64,000 nt of DNA from Buxus sempervirens (Eukaryota > Streptophyta > Magnoliopsida > Buxales > Buxaceae), in NCBI GenBank assembly GCA_947561395.2, contig OX387184.1, positions 22,593,687 through 22,657,686 of the forward strand. Reading direction: 5' to 3'. Both the position numbers and the translations under genes were made by a program. Under the pieces are notes generated by a model. That model had not been told where the DNA came from, ran no database searches, and worked only from the letters and a program-made list of their open reading frames with translations. Below, piece by piece: positions 10,919-21,414 of the stretch (position 1 is the stretch's first letter; the number at the start of each line of letters is the position of its first letter).

Positions 10919-12559
10919 ATTACTCAGTGCATCACACAAAACATATGAAAACAGGGGAAGAAAGCACCACAAGGCAACAAACGACCAAGACAACCACAAC
11001 ACCAGATGGCCAAATGAAAGACAGAAACTAGAAAGCTGGGGACCCACAGAGGACAAACAAAGGCAATGACCCAAGGACGGTGATGTAAAACCCCGAATTT
11101 TTGAATATAGTAATATAATAAATAAACCTAAATATTGGATAATAAGTTAGATAAACCTAAAAAAAATTAAGGAATGAAGACTTAACCCAAGTATTGGAGG
11201 ATTAGCAATATGTTCCAAGTATGTATATATTATTAATTAAATACATGATAGTAATTACGAGTTATTGGGAATTGAAATAGTAATTAAATTAATTGGAAGA
11301 TTAATTATAGATTTGACCTTAATTAATAGTGATAGGAAAATTGAAGAATTAATTTAGAATAATTGGGAAAATAAGTTAAATATGAAGTTTGGGAAAGATA
11401 AGTATTAATCCAAGTGTGTATTATAACCAAGAATACTATAGATAATAAATTTGGAAATTTTGGAAGAAATCCAATGGGTAGATATGAAATTATCAAGAGA
11501 AGGGTATTTTGGTCAATTCCTAGTTAGCTAAATAATTAAATAATTATTAGGTTTAAGAAATTAAGTTAGACTTAAGTTGGGTTGATTTAAGTATAAATAG
11601 TGAAATTTATATCTTGATAAGTGAGGAAAGGGCATATTGGTGATTATAGTTAATTAGGAACCTTAAGTTGAGGGAAAAGAAGAGTTTTGGGGAGTTTTTA
11701 TAATATTTAAAAATAAGGGAAATAATTATCACGAAAATTAGGAAAAATAGAAGTTTCTCTTATTTAGTATTAAGAGGGAAGAATTAAAAGGAGTTGTGAA
11801 AGAATAGGAAAGCTTCTGAGTGAGATTAAGAAACCTAGTGGGATTAGTTAGAAAGTTCCCTAAACCTATTAAGACTTCTATTTTTGGTGAGCCTATAAAA
11901 TGGAGGCTTTAAGGAGGAATTAGGATTTCTTCTAATCAAATTATATAGAGGAAACAGAGGAGAAAAGAGGGCTCTAGCGTTTGAAGAATTTAGAGAAAAG
12001 AGGAGTTGCAGAGAAGTCCGACCAGCAAACTTTGAACGACAATCTACAGAGATCCAGCCGTTGGATCGGCCTTAAATTTAGAGGTGTTATTCATGACTGG
12101 TGGAACTTCAATCTGAACGGTGGAGATGGGTTCTGAGGTCCCTAGAGAGGTGCAATTAGTAGCAGAATTTCGGCTATACCTTGAGGAGAAGGGTTTTGCG
12201 TTTTGAGGCAAGTAGTAACACCCCATTTTGTTTAATCGTTGCATGGTTTTAGGTTTAATCAAATTGGTATGATTTGGAATTATTATATAATGCTTTGAGA
12301 TGCAAAATCATATATTTTATTTAGTATATTTTGTGGGTTTCAATGATCATAGATATAGTGGAAGAACACCATCAAGCATGCTTTTAAGTGTCAATTTTAT
12401 TGGGGTTTGATAAAGATTTATTGTAGATCTAGGTTTTGAAGTGTTTGGATTAATCTAGCATGTTTAGAAGTTGAGAATATATGATTTAAAAATGGTTTGA
12501 ATTCTTGGAATCATGTTTTAAAGAATTATAAGAGAAGAATTACAAAAATTGGATTTCCA

Positions 12560-12900
12560 AAATTTGCCGCAATTGGGCAAGCGCCTACACGATCGCCTGG
12601 GCGATCTAGACGAGTGTCTCGCCTGTGTATTATTTTAGAAATATTTTAGACAGGTCGCCCAACCAGATTGCCTGAGCGATGGGGTTGAGTGACTCTTAAA
12701 GAATTGTTTTTGAATAGGTCACCCAACCAAGTCGCCTGGGCGATGGTTGAGCGACTATTAAAGAACTTGTTTTTGGAAGGTCACCCAGGGGGATCGCCTA
12801 GGCACCCACCTGAGTGCCCGTTGAACTAAAATCTTTGTTGTAATTTGAACTACCGCCCACCTAGGTCTCCTAAGCGACAGGGGTGAGCGACCACCATAAA
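12560..12900. repeat. Palindromic GC words (GATCGCC/GGCGATC) in LTR A4
   Basis: In otherwise AT-rich DNA this block repeats short inverted words: GATCGCC TG GGCGATC near 12590, then GTCGCC...GGCGAT and GGTCACCCA variants at roughly 70-base spacing near 12650, 12715 and 12780, with a last one near 12850. Copies A2 (49856-50030) and A3 (61565-61710) hold a GC-rich block with different words in a comparable place. Confidence 0.6.
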
Positions 12901-13296
12901 ATCCTGATTTTTCACCGATTGACACACTGTTCCAAAATAAAATAATTTTTAAATGATTTTAAATGTCTGAATCAATTTATTTAGGGTGTTTACAACTTTT
13001 TTAAATGATTTTTGTATTTAAACCAAATTGAAGAATAATTTAGGTTTGTTTTGCAAATGGGTTCTTTGACTTGAAAATAAAATGGGATTTTGGGTTATTT
13101 AAAAATCTGATTTGATTTGATTTGGAAAATTATTACTCAGCAAAAGTATATTATAAAGTATCTTGATTTCAGAATTTTAGAAGAAACTTCACACCAGAAA
13201 TATAATGAGTATTGGCAAAAGGTTTTGGATTATCGATTGATCATGAACAAACTGTTTAATATATCAGATTTGGATTGTGAGATTTGTTTACTATTT

Positions 13297-13860
13297 GCGG
13301 ATGAGATATGTGACCACCTGCGGGTGAGATGTGACCTCCTATTGGAGGAAATGTAATCCAAATTGGATTGCATCCCGCAAGGGAGATATGTGACCACCTA
13401 CGGGTGAGATGTGACCTCCTGTTGGAGGAGATGTATTCCAGATTGGATTGCATCCCACAGGGGAGATATGTGACCACCTGTGGATGAGATGTGGCCTCCT
13501 GTTGGGAAAGATGTAATCCAGATTGGATTGCATCCCACAGGGGAGATATGTGACCACCTGCGAGCAAGATGTGACCTCCTGTTGGGGAAGATGTAATCCA
13601 GATTGGATTGCATCCCACAGGAGAGATATGTGACCACCTGTGGGTGAGATGTGACCTCTTGTTGGGGGAGATGTATTCCAGATTGGATTGCATCCCACAA
13701 GGGAGATATGTGACCGTCTGCAGGAGAGATGGGTTACCTCCTGTGGGGGAGTCCCACAGGGAAGATGTGTGTGTTACTACCTGTGGATGAGATGTGTTAA
13801 CTCCTGAGGGAGAGACCTCATGTGGGGAAGATGTGATTACTACGTGATTGCATCCTACAT
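13297..13860. repeat. 80-bp minisatellite in LTR A4
   Basis: About five near-perfect 80-base units followed by degenerate half units. The word GATTGGATTG recurs at 13441, 13521, 13601 and 13681, exactly 80 bases apart, and a variant lies 80 bases earlier. Each unit contains GGGAGATATGTGACCACCTG and a related GAGATGTGACCTCCTG, so the unit itself is an old 40-base duplication. The minus strand of the array lacks stops in all three frames. Confidence 0.9.
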
Positions 13861-14142
13861 GGGAGAATGTTACTATTGGATGTTGAGATTGATTACTAAT
13901 TATATATGATTGGTTTTCTTTTAAAAAGAAAAAGATTAATTGATTGATTTAGCCATGTTTTGAAAAGAAAGGTTTTTGAAAGAAATATTAAAATGACATG
14001 ATTAATATGATAAATTGTTTTGGGAAAAACTATTTGTATTAATTTGGGAAAAATTGTAGATTTGATTTATAAGACTTTGTCTTCTTGATTTAGCGATACT
14101 TGTTATATTGTTTTGCAACTCATGAAAGGTTTATAAAGGATA

Positions 14143-14163
14143 TGTATATATAGATAGATAGAT

Positions 14164-14195
<32 letters not shown>
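14143..14195. repeat. TA/GATA microsatellite
   Basis: A run of TATATA, then GATA repeats, then about 15 TA units, inside LTR A4. Confidence 0.9.
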
Positions 14196-14199
<4 letters not shown>

Positions 14200-14823
14200 T
14201 TTTCTTTCATGCATGTTGCTACTTATTGAGATTTTATATCTCATTCTTACTTTTAAATGTTTTGTTTCAGGTGATCTTGGAGAGGACGCCTTGGGTCAGT
14301 CTGATAGTGGGCTTGAAGTGTAGAATATCCAAAAGACAAGAGTAGGATATTGATATAGGTGTTTTATTTTCTTAGAATAATTGTAGATGATCTAGTAGAG
14401 TTTGAGAGTTAGTTAAATTGTAGTTGCCTTTCATTTGATTAATTGATGTAATAGTAAGATATAAATTCTAATGAATAATTTAAGCTTCCTAGCACTTTGA
14501 TAACTCTTAAATCTTTTAGTCTTATCTTTTGAGCTGATTGTGATATACTATAAGTTAATGCCTTGATCCGAGTCATAAAAAAAATGCCCTGATTCAGGGC
14601 GTTACAGGTGAGCCCAATAACCAAAGGATGATGAGATAAAACTCCGAGAACCAGACGGAAGCGGGAGGAGAGGAAGCAATGATTCACAGTACCGAAACTA
14701 TGAAAAGCCACTAAAACCACCTAGCTAGGATAAACCACAGCCAAATAGGGATGGCAAAACCAGATTGGGGAAGGTGAAAACTACCACAGACTTGTGCCCT
14801 GCACTAAAACCAACCCGTAAGCT

Positions 14824-14912
14824 AAAGGCTTTTATTCGAAATGATTTCTCCCACTACATCAAACTTTTCGATCTTGATGTAGTGGAAGAAATCACTTCGA
14901 ATAAAAGCCTTT
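14824..14912. repeat. 89-bp hairpin with 39-bp arms
   Basis: The left arm (14824-14862) and right arm (14874-14912) are inverse complements over 39 bases with two mismatches, around an 11-base loop. Both mismatches would be G-U tolerable in an RNA. It sits at the outer edge of the LINE leader. It could be a fold-back remnant of a small DNA element, an inverted duplication made at the LINE 5' junction, or a small-RNA precursor-like hairpin. No target duplication is evident at the arm ends (GCT left, GATG right). Confidence 0.85.
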
Positions 14913-15359
14913 GATGTCTCTTAAATCGGGTCCTACTTTATGGAAATACAATAGGTTTCAGCTATACCCATGTGTACGAACGCGTTTCCCCTGCTAAAAC
15001 TTGTCAGATGGGTGGCCATGCCAGGGCCTACATCAAACAAGCTTTAGTGGGTCAATTACTGCCCAAAAACAGGCCAAGCCATTCTGTCCCATCTGAGTTA
15101 TTTAATTATTAACTTATTAAACTAAAAACCGACAATTTTATTAAGAAAACAACAATAAAAAATTTAAAAAACCTTTTATTCATAATTTGTCTATATATAA
15201 ATTTTGCTATATTTTGTACAAAAAGTGGATTAAAAAAACAACTCTTATTTATAAGAATCATTACTTTGCATTAATACAAATTTAAAACTTTGTTAGTAGT
15301 ATGAAACTATGAATACACCCACTCATCTATCTTGAAATCAAAAGGAATAGCAAAATAAA
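14913..15359. other. Unassigned spacer
   Basis: About 450 bases with no coding sequence or repeat that I can recognise. The right half becomes strongly AT-rich. Confidence 0.5.
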
Positions 15360-15620
15360 ATTTAAGGGAACCCGTGTACCAAAGTTGGGGCAGCCCAGGG
15401 TGTTCAAGGACTTTCTTGGGCTCACTTAACCAAAATCTTGGTGTAGACTGAATTCGAATGGGTACTTATACCTTAAAAACTCAATAGATGTTAGATAGTG
15501 GCGACTCTTCAATAAACCTACAAAAATAAAAAATGAATCAAGAAACGCACTTAAATCAAAACGAACTGCGTCGGTCCGAGCCGGCCGGGTTGTGAAAAAT
15601 CAAGTGCACACACAAGGAAA
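15360..15620 (+). mobile_element. Diverged Tat-like LTR 3' fragment
   Basis: The order of words (AGGGTGTTCAAGGACTTTC, GGGCTCACTTAACC, AAATCTTGGTGTAGAC, then AGTGGCGACTCTTC, ending near AAGTGCACACA) follows the 3' part of the B LTRs at 30430-30634 and 42160-42364 with much divergence. It looks like an old relic of the same LTR lineage, without a partner. Confidence 0.5.
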
Positions 15621-15639
15621 TTTGGCTTCTTTCAGCAAC

Positions 15640-16010
15640 ATTTTGACAATTATTAACAAATAATTAATATATTAATATATCATATAGAAACATTATAATA
15701 ATATATTATTAAAATTATTTTAATTAAAATTTATTTTTTAAATTAAAAAACAAAATTTATTAATATATAATTATTATTATTATTATTATTATTATTTGGA
15801 TCATTATTGACAAATAAATAATATATTATATTTCTATAATATAAACATAATATTTATATTTATTAATAGTTAATATATTTAATAAACTATATACATATTT
15901 TTATAATTATTAATATATATTAATAATTATATTAATTGATAATATATATTAATTATTCATATATTATTTGATTAGTTATTAATATATTAACTTAAATGTC
16001 AAAACATTTA
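15640..16010. repeat. AT-rich tract with ATT microsatellite
   Basis: Almost pure A/T, including an ATT run at about 15768-15797 and many TTAATATAT words. No gene is seen. Confidence 0.85.
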
Positions 16011-16689
16011 GTTTGCTCTAATATTAATCAAGTATTGTGTAAATAAAATTAAAGAAGAGTTATTATGATCAGCCCATGATGTACACATTCTTGGTTTACT
16101 TGTAGAAAGCATTAATCTTAGTCTAGACACCCCAAAATTGAACAATTTTTTATAAATCTTGAAGGAGGGGAATATCTTATTGAAATTTTTAATTCTTAGC
16201 ATTGGATTTGACATCCTTCACCCATTTGAATCCAAAACCACAAAGGAAAAGGCCCAAATTCAATCTTTTGCGCAAAGTCAAACTTTTCCGGTTGAATTTT
16301 GTTGACTTTTGACCCCAAAAAATGAAATATTTTTTAAGGCAAGATTTCAAGATAACTTTTCCCGGTAATCAGGTTTTTAGCAATGTTATTGCATAAATAA
16401 ATTTTTTGACCCTTTAAATCTTAACAAATATCTTAGTATTAACATGTTGAATCTTTTTACCGGACCTGAAAAATCAAAATTTGGCCTTGAACTGGAAAGT
16501 TGACTTTTATTCATTTGGAATTTGGTTCTGGAACTATTTTTAATGGATTCAAATGGCGGGTGTTTTCTTATTTACATGTAATATCTTAACTAAATAAAGA
16601 TTAAAAAATACGATGACATTTACTTAAATGATATTACATGTAAATCAATATTGCTTGTGCAGGTAGGGGTCAAGGCTATACAAAGGTGT

Positions 16690-16825
16690 GCTACCCGCAC
16701 TTATATTGCAGTTTCGTTCTGTCCGCATATTGTTTGCAGACAAAGCTCGCCCGCACTGTAAGTGCGGTTTGGTCTTGTCCGCATATATAGTGCAGACTGA
16801 ACATGACCGCATTGTATATGCTGAC
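16690..16825. repeat. CCGCAC/GTGCGG palindromic block upstream of TATA (C1)
   Basis: Words of the type CCGCACTGTAAGTGCGG (perfect 7-base arms, near 16750) and TGTCCGCATAT recur four to five times in 135 bases, 200 bases upstream of the TATA box. The same block is at 25300-25445 in the 3' LTR, and inverse words (ATATGCGGACA) recur in the internal region at 23030-23145. Confidence 0.7.
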
Positions 16826-18815
16826 ATGTTCATTTTGTGCAGTTTCGCAAAGGCTCGGGATCTGAGCCTTATTTACCCTTTTTACCTCTCTCTAGGAGAC
16901 TTGATCTTCCTTATTTGCCCTCTGAATCCTTTGGATTCACTCCAACTCATGCCTTAAAATTGAGTTGGAAGAATCTAGAAGGAAACTATGGCCTACCCTT
17001 GTGACCTCCAATACCCTTGACTTTGTCTATAAATAGAGGATCTCTCCTCAAGCAAATGGCTGAGAATTGAAGCTTTAAGAGCTCTAGGAGAAGAAGGGAA
17101 CCCCTGCCTTTTTGCTTTCTCAAACCACCAAGTGAGTCTTTGCTCCTCTCTTTTCTTTTTAATATTAGAGTAGTCTCTCCTTCTACCTTTCTATACTGTA
17201 AGGCCTGGTTGTTCTTGAAACCCCAAACCTCATTCAAAGTACCTCAAGCACCCTCTCTAGCAGTAAAACGTGAAGAGAGAGCTAGGGGAGTGTTGGAATG
17301 GAACCCTAGGTATAGAACTTCTTGTGAATGATACACTTGCATATTTATGCTTATTTCTGTATGCTTGTTATTATTGTGAGTTTTGATTTCATTTTCTAGA
17401 GAGAATACAAGGATCCATGCTCTCTATAGCATTGGATTTCCATTCTCTCCTAAAGATCTGATTTACTACACAAACACACATATCACTTGATTTGGTGTAA
17501 AAATAGGCTTAGATCTTGGATTCACCATGTTCAATATGGTAGATCTGATATCAAAGGCCTTAGAGCAATCTCTTAGGACTTCATGAGTCGATTTCAATTG
17601 ATTTCATCTTCAAGAGAGGGCCGCTATGGTCTAATCTCTCCATTTGAAGCTTTTGTCTCAATTCGGGTATATAGGGCTCATCCTCTTCAATCAATGAGAG
17701 TTCTGAGCCGAATCCTTGCCCTAAATTCTTTTTGAGTGTTTTCCAACTCTTTTCAAATGATTTTAATTCAAATCATATGGATCACATGCACACACTCACT
17801 ATTTTAGCTTGGTTTTACTCAAAGTTTTCAAATCTGGATAAAACCTGTACCTTGACTTGGATCGTTCTTAACTTCATCATCCGGATGAATTTTTGAATGA
17901 TTCTAAAGACATATGATAGGTGGAGATGTCTTGTATAGTCATGTCAAATTTGATCAATTTATATGGAGCCGATTTTTTATACCATTTGATTAAAGTTTAT
18001 AGGTCAGTTCAGATCAGATTGCTGAACTTATCACTTTGATTTAGCACCAAAGGCTCATTTTAACTCTGATTGGAGTGATTTTGATTTCTGGGTTTTTTTT
18101 ATGATTCTATTCTTAAATCCAATTGGTTTCAAGAGTTTTCAATCTGATTTGACTCATGTGTGTTTGATTGACTCTAGACTGCTCTGTAACAGATTACATA
18201 GTCAATCTGTGATCCTCTAGACATGTTCTAGAGGGCACACACATCACAAATGGATGAAGTTTTGTATGGGACTTATCTCATGTGAAATATGGCATTTCAT
18301 ACTTCATTCATGTAAATTTTCAAGGATTTATATGGAACCAATCTCCACGAATAGGTTTTCAAAGTTGCATACTTGCCACTTTTACAGATTTAGAACAGTA
18401 GATTTGAACAAGTATTTCTCCTTTGATTTTAATCGGATTGGATTGAATTTTTTACTAAGTCTCCTAATTCATACCAGCTTTCAAATGGCTTTGGTTTCAT
18501 TCAATTTGAGTTTGAATCAAAGGATTTATGATTGATTGAAGTTTTCAAGCTCCTATAGCTTCATCTTCTATTGATTTCTCAAATTTTGTTTTAGCTTGCT
18601 TTTATCCGAGCTTTACTCTATTTGTTTTCTCAACCATGAAGTCCTAGAAGTGATACATCCATAGAGAGAGTCCAAGATCTATTGGACTACTCATATGGAA
18701 GAATCACACATGTGTTTGTCACTTTTCAAGCACTTTTGGAATGATTTTATTAGACGGCAATTATTTGAGCATGAACAGCATATGGCAACCACCTTGAGTG
18801 GATGAGTAGGGGTGC

Positions 18816-21203
18816 TGTGCGCACCTAAATTTGACCTAGATCGCACACCGGGCGCACCTTTCGTGCGTGCCTCGGGACATTCGGAGTCGCCACTGCCTGA
18901 GAGTGCAGGCAGACACGGTTTTGCCCTAACCGGGTCTAAGTCTGGTCTGCGGCTTATTAAAGATCTAGCTAAGTCCTCGGTTACAGTTCGGGGAAGTCCT
19001 AAAGACACCCCGATCCGCCCCGTCGATCTGACAGGTCCCTCGGGTCTCCCTGGTTTTTTGAGTCAAGCTCACCCTTCCTATACCAGCATGCTACCTTGTT
19101 GAGTCTGGCGGGGCCCTCTGAAGGTGTGGGTCCCTTTTTATTTGATTTTATCTTTTTATTGATTTAAGTGGAATGGGTCAGACCCGAGTCCCGTTGGAAG
19201 ACCCATGGGTTGTCATGGTTGGGCCTTGGGCCCAGTTAGGTTATTGGGTAACCCATTTGGTTATTTTATTAAGTTTTATTTATTACAATTTTAGTTTGGG
19301 CTTAGTGGGCCTGGAATGGGCCCATTAGCCAAAGTCCAGTGGCCTTGGCCTGTTTATTGAAAACAGGCCTGGTATGGGCCAGTCAAAAGTGGGCCAAAGG
19401 GGTCTTGATGGGCCCATATGGGCCCAAAGTCCAAAAATGGGCTTAATGATAGCCCAAATGGTTAAAGGGGGTGGTTCAAGCCGGCTTAGGCCGGATCAAG
19501 TCAAACCAGACCAAGAAATTACACTTTTTACATTATTTTTATGTCTGCCCGTGTTTTCTTTACGGTCCAACCTGACCGTGGATTGACTACGGTCTCTTCT
19601 ACCCGTGAATCAAACACGGTCCAGGCTGGACCGGCCTGGGTTTACGGACGCAACTCAGTTTGCCCGTTTGCTGCCGATTTCAATCTGGATCAATTCCGTG
19701 GCTTTTCTGGGTCTTCTGGTAATCTCCACCGAGCTTCTTCTTTCCTTCCAGGTTCCCCATTTCCTTCATTTGGCTTGTAAAGCCATTTCTTCTCTTTTCA
19801 CTTTCTTTGGGGTCATGATCTTCCTTCTTCTTGTGTTTGCTCAAGCAACCATGTCCATTGTTTAGGAGGGAAAAGGGGAGATTACAGGGTATCTCATATA
19901 TTGAAAGAAATTCAACATTGTAACCAAATTATATGGAGTATCATTCTTTTGGTAGCTTTGGTTATTTTCTCCTCTTTTCCATGGGAATGATTATTTTTAG
20001 ATCAAATGCTCATCACATACAGCAGCAAAAATGTGTTAGACATGACGTAATAATAAAACAAAAGGAAGTGATGAAGAAAAGAAAGGTGATTAAAAATTCT
20101 CTTAATTTAGTAAAGATACTTACAATGCAATGTCTAATTGATTATGATAATTCCTCCAAGTTCAAGTGAATTCGGCAGCGCTTCCGCGTCCCGTTGGATT
20201 TTTCAGGTTAAACTTGAAAGGGGTTTGACAGGAGATTGGGTTTAGGAGGAGGTTTTTGGAGGTTTAGGCATGATCTTGGGGAGGCAAGGGTATTTTGGAC
20301 ATTATGTTGGCTTGGGTAGGGTGGTGGCAACATGGGCAGAACTTGGCCGTGGGAAGCACCAAGAGGGAAAGGGGGAAGGCCAGAAGAGAGGGCTTGTTGA
20401 AATGAGGGGGGTGGCCTCTCTATTTATAGGCAAAATTTTCGTGCCCGTATTTGAAGTACGGGCATGCCTTGCCCGTACTTCAAGTACGGGCGTGCCTTGC
20501 CCGTACTTCAAGTACGGGCGAAAAACGAATATTTGCAATTATCGCAGATTCGGCCGTACGGGACGCGTGTCCCGCCGTACAGCGACGCGTGTTTCCTTCT
20601 AGAAGCGTGACCGTACTTTAAATACGGGCATGCCTTGCCCGTAATGCAAATACGGTCCAGCACGTTTTAAAAATGTTTGGATTTCAAATCTTTATTCAAT
20701 TTGGTTTTTTGCAAGATTTACATTCGATTTTATGATTATTTTATTATATAAACGAGATTCCTTTATTAAAATATTACTAAACACTCTTATCTTATTTATT
20801 TTATTGGTTTAGTCCACTTTTGCTGCTTTTTTGCCACATGGGCAGTTTTTCTGAAACTTCAAGTGCTCATAACTTCTTCGTCCGGTGTCTGATTTCAACA
20901 AACTTAGTGTCGTTGGAATCAGCTCGGAACCACCTATCCACTGGGATCAAGTTTGGCAGTTGAATTGGGGTCGAGCAAAAAGTCTTTTTGCTCCCCAAAA
21001 GTTTGACCAGCTCATATCTTTTTCATCTGGACTCCGATTCCAGCAAATTCAGTTGTGTTGGAATCGTGTCGAAATGCTCTTTTCAATGAGATGAAGTTTG
21101 ATGGCCAAATTCTCTTAAATCAAAAAGTCAATTTTTTTGACCCCCTCAGGGTTTGACTTTTCATTTTTTGCCATTTTAAGGGTGCAAAAATCAGGTGTCT
21201 ACA
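18816..21203 (-). mobile_element. Solo LTR 'B1' (Tat-like), inserted in LTR C1
   Basis: On the plus strand it starts TGTGCGCACC and ends GGTGTCTACA, flanked by GGTGC (18811-18815 and 21204-21208); sense is minus. Length is 2.39 kb. The sister LTR C2 shows the uninterrupted site (GAGTAGGGGTGTTTAACACC at about 26811), which confirms the boundaries. It carries GGAGTCGCCACTGCCTG and CTCGGTTACAG words shared by the other B LTRs, and a minus-strand TATA box at 20421-20430. No internal region is present. Confidence 0.85.
20440..20660. repeat. Tandem perfect palindromes upstream of TATA in LTR B1
   Basis: The 10-base arms GCCCGTACTT and AAGTACGGGC around one C make a perfect palindrome at 20471-20491 and again at 20499-20519 (28-base period), with partial copies on both sides. 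In the minus sense the block lies just upstream of the TATA box at 20421-20430. Related words (CCCGT...ACGG) form a second block at 19541-19650 in the same LTR. Confidence 0.88.
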
Positions 21204-21414
21204 GGTGCCTAACACCTTCCCCTACTCATAACCTAATCCCCTTACCTGATCTCTGGATTTAACCATGAATTAGAGCTACTTTAGCTTTAATTTTATTTTT
21301 TATGATCGTTTTGGTGTCCATTCACACCTTAAATTGAATGGTAGCGACTCCAACCCTTTGTAAACCCTGTGTGATGACGAGGAAGTCATTTAGGTGATCT
21401 TTCCATGTCTCACA

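Larger units (their letters stand above)
11094..14606 (+). mobile_element. Solo LTR 'A4', sense orientation
   Basis: The element begins TGTAAAACCCCG and ends CAGGGCGTTACA, flanked by GGTGA (11089-11093 and 14607-14611). It is the A family in the opposite orientation to A1-A3 and the longest copy (3.5 kb). A TATA box (CTATAAAA, 11893-11900) lies 0.8 kb from the start. The last bases form a GCCCTGA/TCAGGGC inverted repeat next to the terminal GTTACA. There is no coding sequence, so it reads as a solo LTR inserted in the LINE leader. Confidence 0.74.
231..14823 (-). mobile_element. L1-type LINE, minus strand, split by two solo LTRs
   Basis: Non-LTR retrotransposon on the minus strand in three pieces: 231-3322 (ORF2 and ORF1), 10919-11093 and 14607-14823 (probable 5' leader). 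The pieces belong together because the LTR elements between them are bounded by target duplications (ATTAC, GGTGA), and removing these makes the sequence continuous. Order on the minus strand is leader, ORF1 with a zinc knuckle, endonuclease, reverse transcriptase. The RT is interrupted by the Helitron at 230/231, so the rest of the LINE should lie left of the window. Several frame changes and stops show it is inactive. The 5' boundary near 14823, next to a hairpin, is an estimate. Confidence 0.7.
16122..21414 (+). repeat. Element C 5' LTR (split by solo LTR B1)
   Basis: It starts near TCTAGACACCCC (TGTAAACACCCC in the 3' copy) and ends ATGTCTCACA at 21414. Without B1 it is about 2.9 kb. A TATA box (TCTATAAATAG, 17026-17036) is preceded by a block of CCGCACT/AGTGCGG words at 16690-16825. 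Downstream lies a non-coding transcript leader. The last 0.2 kb, beyond B1, has the GTAGCGACTCC word typical of Tat LTR ends. Confidence 0.68.

Noticed and set aside
13256-13700. Three overlapping minus-strand reading frames of 100-145 codons
   Set aside because: They are by-products of an 80-base tandem repeat without stop triplets; the peptide is repetitive and resembles no family.
13297-13860. CRISPR array
   Set aside because: The whole 80-base unit repeats, without unique spacers, and the DNA is plant nuclear.
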